NCBI GenBank assembly: GCA_000310025.1
Contig: FN647790.1
Location: 419,631 to 480,579, forward strand
Reading direction: 5' to 3'
Length of the DNA: 60,949 nucleotides
From: Ectocarpus siliculosus
Lineage: Eukaryota > Sar > Phaeophyceae > Ectocarpales > Ectocarpaceae
Shown here: positions 25,601-35,812 of the stretch, in pieces
How positions within the stretch are numbered: the first letter of the stretch is position 1
Layout of the letters: each line of letters starts with the position of its first letter
Position numbers and translations under genes: made by a program
The notes under the pieces: generated by a model
The model's database searches: none
Seen by the model: only the letters and a program-made list of their open reading frames with translations
Told to the model about the DNA's origin: nothing

Positions 25601-28600
25601 GTTCCCACATCCGAACGGCCCATGGTTCAATACAGCAGTCGTGGCTCCGATATAAGAGGGTGGTGTGACAATAGCCCTGGACCCTCTGATATCGGAGCCC
25701 CCTCTTATGCCGGAATAAGAGAGTAGTCAACTATACTATAGAGGGCCGAAGTCGTGACAACCGATTTGGGACCCTCTTATATCGGAGCCCCCTCTTAAAA
25801 GGTACCCTCTTATATCGGAGCCACGACTGTACACCGCCAGCTGTGAGTCTTGTCATTTAATTCAAACCCACGCACTCCTCGACCGTCGAGCAGCTGCAAC
25901 GAAGGAAACCCAACAAAGGCAAGCTCCCACACCAGTCTGAAGTATGACAGTTCTTGAAATTCATCAGTGGACGCTCCGAGAGAACCAGGACAACACGCGT
26001 GGCACCGTAAACTTTCAACGTTCGAGGAGGCCTCACAAATGAACGGCGCAATCACCTCCGCCTGGGCGCCTTTGAGTTTCTCTCGGTCTTCCTGGAGCGC
26101 ATCATTTGCCTCTCGAGCCTCGGACCTTGTCACGAAAACACACGATTGATGCTCGAGTGGGAGTGAGCGTCGCGACGCATTGACGGCATGTATCAGGTAC
26201 TTCATTTTCGTGTTGGAGTTGAATGGAGAAGAAGGAAGGCCAGGGGTAGGGGTCGAAAAAGAAAAAAACATGCAGAAGAAAAAAGAGCAAACGAAAACAT
26301 TTTGCGCATGAGCGAGCACCTGCACCCTTCCAGACACGGTCCTATTGAGGTTGCTATTGCACAGCTTCCCTTGCAACCATGTCTAGCCTCACTCAAGAAC
26401 ATCGATAACGAAACACTAGAGATTGGGCTTTATGTAAGTCCCAGACCTAACGTAAGCTAGCCACACAACAACAAGCCAGCGTAAATCGTGAACAAACATG
26501 TTTTTTCGTGTTCAAGGTAAAAAGCACCTTGCCACATCTGCATACCATTGATCCGACAACGACGCCTACTGTTCGCGGGAGCACTGGCAAGGCAGCCGGA
26601 CGGGCGACTCCCGAAACGACTGATGCTCGGCGAGCTGGCGGGGGGGGAGAAGCCACGTAGGGGGGGACAGGAACAGAACTGGCCGAAGTGTGTGCTCGAC
26701 GACCTGAAGGCCTTCGGGGCCGACCACGGATCTACAAAAACCGACCCAAGTTGTCTCGGAATTCCCGTACCGAAAGACACGGCACCGAAGTTAAGGTGGA
26801 CGGAAGCCGCGAAGGTGGAGGGGGGAGCACCCTGGCATGCGGCGGTGCTACAGGGAGCTGAGAGGTTCATGACCTCCTGGCACGAGAAGGAAGAAGAGGC
26901 CAGCCGACAACAAGCGCTCAAACGAAACCACAAGCCAACAACCAATGGGGCGGGAGGGGGGCAGGAGACGGAGGAGACGGCGAGGGAAGAAAGCAAACGA
27001 GAAGAGACGGACCGAGTGGCACGACACGTGCCGGATTGAATTTCTTTTCGCCAATTCCCCCCCCCCCAACGCTGCACCATTGCACCAACCCCCCAGTAGT
27101 AGTGATTTCGTACCATTACAATGTATCGCTGGTTGGTGGCCATGTTTGCGTGTTTGCTCGTTCGTTAGTGGTCTCTCCACTGTGTGCATTGTTCTGCCTC
27201 ATACTTCCTGTTATTTTCGGCCTGGTCCCTCTTTGTCCTCGCCCTTTTTCATTTCATTTTCATTTATTTTCTCTTCTCCTTACGGTTTCCATTTTTATTT
27301 TTTTCTCCTTTTTTTTTTCTCTTTTTTTTTTATTCTCTCTTTTTCTGTGCCAGATGGCCTTGTCTCTGCTTGCGTTGTGAAGTACCAAGATTGAACCAAG
27401 GGGGTGTACCTCTTTCTCTCCGGCCCATGATAGATAGTGACTGCTAGTCTCAGTTGATACCTCGCATAGCGCGAAGAGGGAGCAGAGGATCCCAGAATAT
27501 CTGTCGTTGATTTCTATTGACTTGCGGACCCCTCGGGGCCAGTTTATTTGAGTGTACCTTTTTAGGGTAAGTTAACCTGTGACCACGGGAATCGACCGCG
27601 TCGAGTGTCGGATCAGTACGGATATACGAAGGTACTGGGTAGAGAGAGATCGGAACGGTTTTTAATGTGAAGACAACAACAACAACAACAACCATTCGAC
27701 CGAAACCGAGCCGTTGCACCGACGCAGTCGACAACATTCGCACACGGACCACATCCCCCCCCCCCCCACCTTGCCGCGTGAAGCTCTTCCGAAAGGGTGG
27801 AAATCTTGAGCGTTGCGGCTTCCAGGGCCGCCGCGGCGTCGCTCGTGCCCAGCACCGTCCGGAGCCTCTGTATCTCTACCTTGGCCGCCGCCAGCGCGTC
27901 GCTTGCCTCGCCCGCCTCCTCTTCGGCGTTTTCCGCGGAAGCCTGTTGCGGTTGTTACGGCTAGTTGCGGTTGTTACGGCTAGTTGCGGTTTGCGTCGGC
28001 AGATTCATTAGCACATGCAACAAGATGCAATACTTTTTGTCCGAAGAATATAAAACTCTTGACGTCCTCTAGTTGTTGGGGGCACTCGCAGAACCGACAA
28101 TGGCTGATGTCGGAGGCGCTGAGGATCGTGCTTCACGCATACCCGTCCCTGCCCTCACGGGAACGACGGCCGCAAGACCACGGTGTCGCTCTTGCTCACA
28201 ACTACATGGGGCAAGGACAATAACGCGAATTGGGTCAGTGGCCTTGCTGATGAAGAAAGACACACCGTCCATACCCTTCGTCCATACCGCCCAGCCAGGC
28301 AAAAAAAAAAGACAGCGATTCTCACAATGTACTAAATTCATTTCCTATCAACAGCAGACAAGAAAACAATGACACATCCGCGCGAACACCCCCCCTTCGT
28401 CGCTTTATCGACGTCGTTTACACACTTACACACACCTCCGCATCGGTGATGGACGAGGAGCAGGATAAAAAAGCTTCGTGCACTCTGACTCAACGTGAAC
28501 CTGACACAATACATACTCATGCGATACCACATCTTTGCTACTAAAACACGGCGCACCTCAACCTCCGCCCGCATCTCGTTGAACCGCTCGTTCAGGTCTG

Positions 28601-28796
28601 CCAGGTGCTCCTGGCTTGTCTCCAGCCGGGACCGGCACCGCTCGTACTTGCCTTCCTCCTCCAGCAGCAGCCCGGCCGTGGCGGCGTGCTCCGCCTTCTC
28701 GTTGTTGAGGCGGCGCTGGGTATCTTCGGTCTTGCTTCGGGCTTCCAGGATTCGCTTTGCGTCGGCTTCCGCGGACGACTCCAAGTGGGCCACCTG

Positions 28797-28860
<64 letters not shown>

Positions 28861-31800
28861 AGTGAGGTGGTGGTGGTGGTGGCGTTGTATGTTGTTGTTG
28901 ATGTTGTTGTGTTCGGTTATTGTAGGCCTGATGGATGCAGCTGTTGTGTTGCTGCGGCTGCCAATGCTCTCGATGCGGCACGAAAGAAGCAGCTACATAT
29001 CCCGCCTTGCCCAAGCCTCGACGCACAGATCTTCCCATCTTCCTATTGTCTGCTCTGCCCATTCTCTGCACAGGCATAGTTGTCGTTCCACCTCACCGTA
29101 GCTCTGCAATGCGACGCAGCATTGTTTGCGATTCACCTGCTTAAGTGCTCGCGATTTCGCTGTCATTGTTGCTTATTTCCTTGGCCTGACCAAAAACGTG
29201 TCAACTTAACTATGTCTGTTTGTGTTGCTTCGCCATGACAGCTTGTCAAGGACTACCAACCCACTTCGGGTGCGATGTCATAACTTGCTCTCCACACGGT
29301 GACTTCGCTACCTGCCACTTTCTAACTTTTCTTCACGTTACGCGGGGCAGTTCCTGTGTGGTTAGGGCCGAGTTCACTGTGTTTGACACATCTTACTTGA
29401 TGTGAAAATGCCGACATCGCAATCTTTGATAGGTCTGGTTTGCCTGTCTCAAGAGTTTTCGGACATGCCCGACTGGCTGTCTCAGTGCGGTGGCGTTGTC
29501 CTTATCGTACTAGCTTCCGAAAAGCTTCGCATTTTTCGGCACGCCGCCCACCTTCGCCTTGAGCGTGGCGATTTCGACGTCCTTGCGGTGCTGATCCTGT
29601 TCTCTGGAGGATATCTCCTGGTCCAATTCCTCGCGCAACTTGTCCCTCTCCTTGATAAGCGCGGGAATCACTGTGAGTTGCTCGTCCTAAAAAGGGGGGA
29701 ACAGAAGGAAGAAAGCGAAAAACGGTGCGCGTCGTCGTTCCTGAACGCCATGAATATCGTATTGGTCTGACGTGTGTATGGATCACATACGCATGCAACA
29801 TGTTGGTACAACAGGGACAATAGAGCCTATGCCGCACACAGTCTCCGCTGCACAGTGACGCATGTGCTGTCCCCTCTACGTCCGAAAACCATCACGTCAG
29901 CGCGAGTTGCTCGTCCTATAATAGTGCAAAGGCAAAGGAAGGTACGATGTAAACACCCAGGGTCATGAACGTACCCGCCAAGGAAAGAGGGGGAAAATAA
30001 CTATCTACTGCTTCATGGGCAATAGTATAAGAAAGTTCAAGAAATATTTTGCCCATCAGGATAAACAATTGCTGCTGTGGCCCCGGGAAGAGTGTAAGGC
30101 CGGCCACTCGCCTTTCGCGCCATCTTTGCCTCCCACGCACGGTCGGATCGGCGCGCGTCCTCCTTGAGCGCAAGCACGTCCGCCTCGCAAGTCCTCTGCG
30201 TCCTGCAGGTTAAGGAAGCGTGTGTATGGACGGGGATAACGCCACGACAGGAGTGTGTGTGTGTGGGGGGGGTGTACTCATAGTCGTGCATGCCGTAGTC
30301 GTCAGATCATTGACCTCGCATCCCTACAAAGGCGGGACGGAGCACGCCAGGTTCTCACCGAACCAGGCTCTCACATCACCATGCGCGAAGCGCCGTGAGG
30401 TATTCCTTGCGTACGAATGACAGCTCTGCATGACTTGGTGTATTTTCTGGTGCTTTCACTTCCGGAGACAGTTTTAAGCACTGTGTAACTGCCTCGAGGG
30501 GGGGTGTTCATGTATGGTTTATGATCTTCAGAGAAGGAGAGGGAGTGGTGAAAACGCGGATGAAGACACGCTAGCTTACGGTAGAAAAGGGTCTAGTCGT
30601 TGGTAGGTCTAGGGTCGTTCCCGGTTGTTCGAATGGTCCTGCATTCCCTCTTCTCACCCCAGGGTTACGCAAGCACCCCTATCACCACTTCTGTGCTGTG
30701 ATAGTCAACGTCGCTGAAGAACTTTGTGTGCTAGGGCTTGACACATGAATGTCTTGCTGGCTAAATGCCGGCTAGGTACTAGGCAACATCTCACGCCAAT
30801 ATGGAAGAAATTGCCCAAAACGTTTGCTGAATTCAACGCCAGTACTTCCCTCTCTCCCCTCTCGACCGCCTTGCCCCACGTCGCCCAGCCCCGGCCCATT
30901 ACTCACTGTTCAAGCTTGGCCACGAGGGTATCTCTGTTGACTATGTTCCTCTCGTCTAGCTCCTTCACACGGTGCCTCGTTAGTATCAGCTCGGCCCTGA
31001 GTTGTGCTGCTTCTTTGGCGGTTTCACCCATCGCCTCGTTCAGGTCGCTGCTCGGCAAAAAAAACGTGTTGAGTCGCCCGCAGCGAGACGGGAAACGTCG
31101 TTTTAAATATGACTTCGTTTACTGGCATGGCTCCAATATCTCGAGCAGACAAGTCGCAGTGTTTGGCGTACTTCCAATCACGACCAAGATTTTTTCCTTG
31201 TACGCTCTAGGGTGAAAGTGGCGTCCGCTCAGAACCGTTTTTCTTTGTGCAAGTTCCTTTGAAGACGGGATAGAGCGGTTTCCTATGGTGTCGAAAGAAA
31301 AAAATCAACGCAGCAGTGTGACGAGCGTTCTTTCTTCGTGGTTGTGCTCCGCGGGTGTATCACACCGCAAGCAGTGCCGATATCTCGTTCTTGTTTCCTT
31401 ACCACACAAGTGAATATGGAAGTCTTGGCCATCCCCACCCCAACACGAACCTAGGGCCGATTTAAACGGGGCGATTTTTTTTCAAATTTCCAAATTTTTC
31501 GTTCAAAAAAAACACGGAACGGCGATTTGCGGCGCCCACACAACCTTTCTCTTTTTGGAAATTTTGAAATTTCGAGCGAAATAGCGCTGCGGTTAAAACA
31601 TCCCTAACACTTCACGATAGAAGCCAAGCGGGTAGTTCTTTGTTCATCAAATTTCAGACTTCATTGCTGGAGGCATTGCCCAATGAAAGTGCGCTAGGTT
31701 GGGGGGCTACTCAGCGTCAGACAAGAGCTCGTAACATACTTCTAACCATGTACTCCGAGTATTCGAAACTGGGTTGGAGAGGTGAACAGAAGACTGATGA

Positions 31801-33600
31801 AAAGCGGGAGGGCTCCTACGGGAGACAAGAAGCAAACAGATTGCTATCGTTCCAATGAACTGAACTTCGTACGCAGTATCGACACGAACGAACACAGGGC
31901 GAAAAAAGAGGCCGGGAATTCCTCCTGGCTGGTGTGTACACTGGGCCCAAAATAGACGCGATGAAAAACAGCACAACGCGAGAGCGCGCTACCCGGAGCT
32001 TGAGGCCAAACCTTATTCGCTTGGTTAGCCTTGCGACCCGTTTGGTTTCCTTGGTTACGATCTCCAGATGCCCTCCGCAGCCCGTGCACGACTCTATCCT
32101 TAGGAACGCATCCTCCGGGGAAAACAGGGCAAGCACCGGGCGCATGTCCAGGCTGGGGATGGCGTCGGTGATGTCCGTGCCCGGCCCTCCCTGAGCGACG
32201 TATTCCTGTTCGATGGCATCAAAACACGCGTCCGTGTGGAGGGTGTTACGACAGTACTTGTCGAAGTGATGTTGGAGGGGTAGGCGGAATGGACGGGTAG
32301 GGTGGGGGGGGGCGGAATCCATCTGACGGGAATCTTGCCGTTCCATGGATTAGAAGTGATGCTGTAATTGTCCTCTGTGGAAACACGGATTGTTCAGTGC
32401 TGTTGGTCGTTGCTCTAACGTAGCTACTAGATGTCTACGGCGCGATTATTAGTTGTCCCCAACGCAGAGTGGTCGGAACCGACTTGAGGTTCCAGACTTG
32501 CGGTTCGCGCTTCGCTGTCGAGAGATATCACGATAGCGGTACCGTGCTTTAGCATCTGCCCTTCAACGGTGCCCCAGGAATCGCACTACGCAAAATGCTC
32601 GACATTGCCGTTGATCGTTTCTCCTGGCCATATTTTTTCTGAGGTATGGGGACTGACTGCAAGCAAGGCTTCGATATATAGGCGCAAGAAGTCAAATTGA
32701 CCGCAAAGTCAAACGTAACGATGGTTAAAGTCGGAATGCTTGAATAACACATGAGCAAAATGTCAACAACATACATATCCATCGCCTAGGAACCAATTCA
32801 ACCTCGTCAGTCATGGCGGACTTGCGCATGAGCTCATTCTTGACGATGACGACGTCTCGGACATAGGCCGACCGAAGGGCATCGATGATCTGGCTCCGCC
32901 TCAGCAACCTCAACCTGACGGCCTCCAGTTCGAGCTGTAGCTCCTGTAAAACAACGATGACGCCGTTGTTAGTTCCTCACCCAAACAGTTCTTGTGCGGC
33001 GTAGGATGGGTCTATCTCTAGTCCGATGAGAGTCCAGAAAATGCTGCAACTACCACATTATTTTATGTTTCGCAATCGTTAGCAGCATCGGTTGCTTATT
33101 TGTTGCGGAGGGATGTGGGAAAAAGGTTTGAGTCTGTGAGGCAGTCCATCTGTACGACCGCAAGCGGTATCATCAACATCGAGCGAGTTTTGCCGCCCAT
33201 CATTCCGAAGGATTTTCTACCCACGCTGTTGCATTCTATATCGAAGTATCCTAACTTGTGCCCTGCTGCATGAACCTCCTGCATTAAAAAGGCCATTGGA
33301 CATAGCAACCATCATCGTGTACCATTCTCGACCCCGGCTATTATCGTGTGGTATGTGTGCCATGGGGGGGCGTAATCTGATTACGGGGACGCGTGTACAG
33401 AGCGCGCTGAACTCAACGTGAAAACGGCACACACGGGAGCGCACCTGCGCGCTCTTCGCCTCCGCTCGTTGGCGGCTCGCGGCGAGGACGGCTTGGAGGC
33501 TGGAACCTCCCTCGTGTCCCTCCGCGCCTTCTGGGTCCCCATCCAAGTCGAAAACGCCCCCTGCATCTGTCATCGCCCGTCCTAGAGGAGGCGTCGACAT
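12874..33600 (-). CDS. giant coiled-coil protein, about 26 exons
   Basis: Not assignable to a named family. Exons in coding order: 33445-33600, 32803-32943, 32012-32256, 30907-31047, 30112-30202, 29552-29686, 28557-28793, 27770-27942, 26056-26125, 25054-25257, 24361-24552, 23623-23811, 23223-23393, 22011-22253, 21083-21180, 19944-20096, 19561-19729, 18919-19052, 18294-18413, 17692-17764, 17035-17145, 16196-16306, 15317-15352, 14842-14991, 13978-14426, 12874-13663. Phases agree throughout, giving about 1,590 residues. Residues from about 180 to 1,120 are mostly heptad-rich, charged coiled coil, such as IKERDKLREELDQEISSREQ. A polar break lies near FIEPFDDDELLYEGERQ (exon 25054-25257). The last 460 residues are Ser/Pro/Gly/Ala-rich and disordered, ending ERAKLPLLQ-stop. 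A scaffold, centrosomal or cytoskeletal role is inference. Weak points: exon 2 donor gttgaa, exon 3 donor gtttgg, the 36-nt exon at 15317, and the start (an in-frame ATG also lies at 33651). Confidence 0.75.
16541..16600. repeat. (GA)n microsatellite
   Basis: GA run in an intron of the coiled-coil gene, between exons 17035-17145 and 16196-16306. Confidence 0.95.
19182..19523. repeat. imperfect tandem duplication in an intron
   Basis: Two copies of about 150 bp, roughly 19182-19332 and 19361-19523, share blocks such as gtcggaggggg, gggcgac.ttagcgct, taagtgcac and aagtctgggagtt. They lie in the intron between coiled-coil exons 18919-19052 and 19561-19729. Confidence 0.8.
24520..24692. repeat. 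partial duplication of an exon and its acceptor
   Basis: The 5' edge of the coiled-coil exon 24361-24552 with its acceptor side (24520-24598) is repeated at 24630-24692 in the upstream intron. The shared sequence includes aagctatccacttt/c and tcgacc and a downstream gggtacggatttgagtga. The intronic copy carries an in-frame stop, so it would not make a usable exon. Confidence 0.75.
25636..25829. mobile_element. short TIR element (pogo/Tc1-like MITE)
   Basis: About 194 bp with inverted ends CAGTCGTGGCTCCGATATAA (left) and its complement ending at 25829, followed by TA on the right; the left flank is not a clean TA. Internal partial copies of the same end sequence (near 25687 and 25775) make the element mostly repeated TIR. 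The CAGTCG start is shared with the larger element at 1601-2934. It lies in an intron of the coiled-coil gene. Confidence 0.75.
27523..27692 (-). repeat. dispersed repeat, copy 2
   Basis: Second copy of the sequence at 145-305, in an intron of the coiled-coil gene just below exon 27770-27942. The shared translated core is listed under copy 1. A weaker resemblance to its CAA-rich end is seen at about 35060-35100. Confidence 0.7.
27946..27992. repeat. 19-bp minisatellite, about 2.4 copies
   Basis: Unit ttgcggttgttacggctag repeated directly upstream of the acceptor of coiled-coil exon 27770-27942. Confidence 0.85.
28797..28860. repeat. (TTG)n microsatellite next to an acceptor
   Basis: About 21 repeats. 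On the coding (minus) strand this is an AAC run ending in acacag, the acceptor of exon 28557-28793, so the exon starts right after the repeat. Confidence 0.95.
29687..30111 (-). other. GC-AG intron of the coiled-coil gene
   Basis: The exon at 30112-30202 ends ..CGAAAG followed by gcgagt instead of gtgagt, while the next exon opens after tttttag at 29686. Coding phase is preserved on both sides only if the donor is GC. AAG|gcgagt otherwise fits the donor consensus well, as is usual for GC-AG introns. Confidence 0.7.
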
Positions 33601-33880
33601 TACGGCTTCCTTCTTGATGTGTCGGTCGCCTCCTTCCCTGCGCACAGCCAATCAACCGATGTACTCAGGATTTACAAGGAAGGAAGCACAAGGTAGCGTT
33701 AGAATAGAGCCCTTAGCGCAACTGGGATCGGATACAGAGTTGTGTACAAGAGTGCATACTGTGAGAATCAGAACGACAGCAGAGCACCAAACACCACCAC
33801 GCGATCGCATTAATTATTAGCGCCGTTCGCGCTGTCTCACTTTCTCTGTCTCTTTCTCTGTTCTCTCTCTCTGCTCTCTC

Positions 33881-33914
<34 letters not shown>

Positions 33915-35812
33915 CCTCTCTCTCTCTCTCTCTGTGGAAGAGTTTACCGTCCATAGACTCAACGCCGCCAAATAGGCACAGAGTAACGACTGGCACGCAG
34001 TAGTCCTAGATGCAGCATGTGTACCTCGTCGGAAGCGCAGTGGGCTTAGCAGCACATGTTTGGTTGCTGCCAAATGGCGAGGCACGAAGGGTGCTGCAAC
34101 AGAACGCGGCGGAATCACATTCATCACTCCTTTTAGCAACTTCAACTAACCTTGTGGTTGCTGCGCCCAGCGACGGACTACAACGCCAAGTTCCTCATAG
34201 CAGTTGGTGCTGCAGTTGATCCCCAGAGCATTCAGCAGTAAGAGAAACGTGTGGCATGCTCGGTGCCCCAATCCCCAGTATACATTTGAGCCTTGTTGCG
34301 GTTCGGGTACGAGTGCGCAATTGTCCCGCTTATTGTAGACTCCGCGAGGCCCCGCGTCCCACTAATCCGGAAGAGCGAGAGAGCTCGCACAGCTGAGCAT
34401 GCTTTGTGGCCACAACCCGCAACACCGCGATACGGGCAGCATGCAGTGGGATCAGAGCTAGATCTGACGAGGAATCGCCAAACATGGGAGGTGTGGTGTA
34501 AGGGAGTGAATATTTTGCAAGGTACCGCGGTTGACATTGTATACTGCTGTAGTGCGTGTCCGCTTGCCTCTGCACAACGAACCCTGCGATTTCTCCGGTA
34601 CTCCAGCCACCTCAAGTAGTTTGTCAAGGCATGTGGAAACTTTCCTACCCTTCTCTGGTTAAAGTGCTGTGTTTTGGAAGCCCACTGCAGCTCGCACGCA
34701 TACGACGACGAATAGCAGACCACTCAACAGAGAGGTCTCTACTGCTGTACAGTATAGCTTCGTTCCCTGGTGCAAACACATGGGAGAGACTCTGTAGATT
34801 TCATTGCTTAGTCTACGTACACTCCTTAAAATTCATTTTTCCTAAACAAACGCTCCTTTCGAAGAGAGAACCTTCGAAAAGTTGGTGTAACTTTCAAAGC
34901 AGCCCGCGCGGGGGTGTTATGGAACCCCAATGCCTTGTTGTTTCTTAAACTTCTTACTATTTTGAAACACACCCTCGGGGCAAACGACGTCCTCGTGCCC
35001 AATGGGTGCGGTCGCGTCAGTTGGACCACGGATGTTTCAAGTTTTGAGGTGCTGAGCAGAGATCGGAACAATATTTTTATGTGGACACAACGACAACGAG
35101 CTCGAGAAGCATCTAGCCGGGGCGGCGCCCAGTGAGGGAAACGTAGGACTCCTTCTGCGCCGCCTCTTGTAGCAGTTCAGAAGCCCACGGTTCATGGGGC
35201 GGATGTATGGTGAAATGTTACTCCGGAGTGTATGATTTGGTGACTTTAGCCAGATTCAATGGAAAGAAGCCAAAAGGTTCGACCAATCAACTTCGCGCGA
35301 CCAAGAATTTCGCCCGGAGTCACACATGTACGAAGAGAAGAGGTCACGTCGGCATGCCATCAAACCTATTCACTCAATATCTTCCTCCGACAGTAGGTAG
35401 TGGGAGCACAACAAGCACGATGTGAGGTGCTTGCGTCAATTTCATGCTTCATATAGTTTTGTCGCTATTGTGATACTCTCCGCATGTTGTTATCTACCGA
35501 CGGCTCCACACGTGTAGAAAACAGTGTGTGTTGTTGTTGCTGGTGATGATGATTTTTTCGTCCTACCCTATTCTGGGCGCAAGTCCACACTTCCACCGGT
35601 AATGTTAGTCGTCGAAAATATCGCCCGTCAACGTCACGCCTAGATTATGTGCTTCCCCACTTTCTTGCAACACGACCCAGGCTACCCAGATCAGGCTCCT
35701 CGAACAACAGGCCAACAACGAACCAAACTAGCACAAGGCGATCGTCTCCAACCGCTGCCAGCATCAACACTGAGCGGTAGCAGGGGCGGCGGCGACAGCT
35801 GGCCCCCCGCAG
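33601..35812. other. gap between divergent genes C and D
   Basis: About 2.2 kb between the start of the coiled-coil gene and the first recognised exon of the IQ-like gene. It should hold both promoters and the unseen first exon(s) of gene D. A CT-rich microsatellite occupies about 33836-33935 near the coiled-coil start. No TATA box stands out. Confidence 0.55.
33836..33935. repeat. CT-rich microsatellite in divergent promoter region
   Basis: Interrupted CT run of about 100 bp, some 240 bp upstream of the coiled-coil start codon. Confidence 0.9.

Noticed and set aside
27036-27394. Plus-strand Phe-rich hydrophobic open frame resembling a membrane protein
   Set aside because: A translated T-rich low-complexity intron stretch of the coiled-coil gene; no splice support.
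28495-29101. Open frames with long poly-Val, poly-Leu or poly-Cys runs
   Set aside because: Translations of the (TTG)n microsatellite, opposite a well-supported coiled-coil exon.
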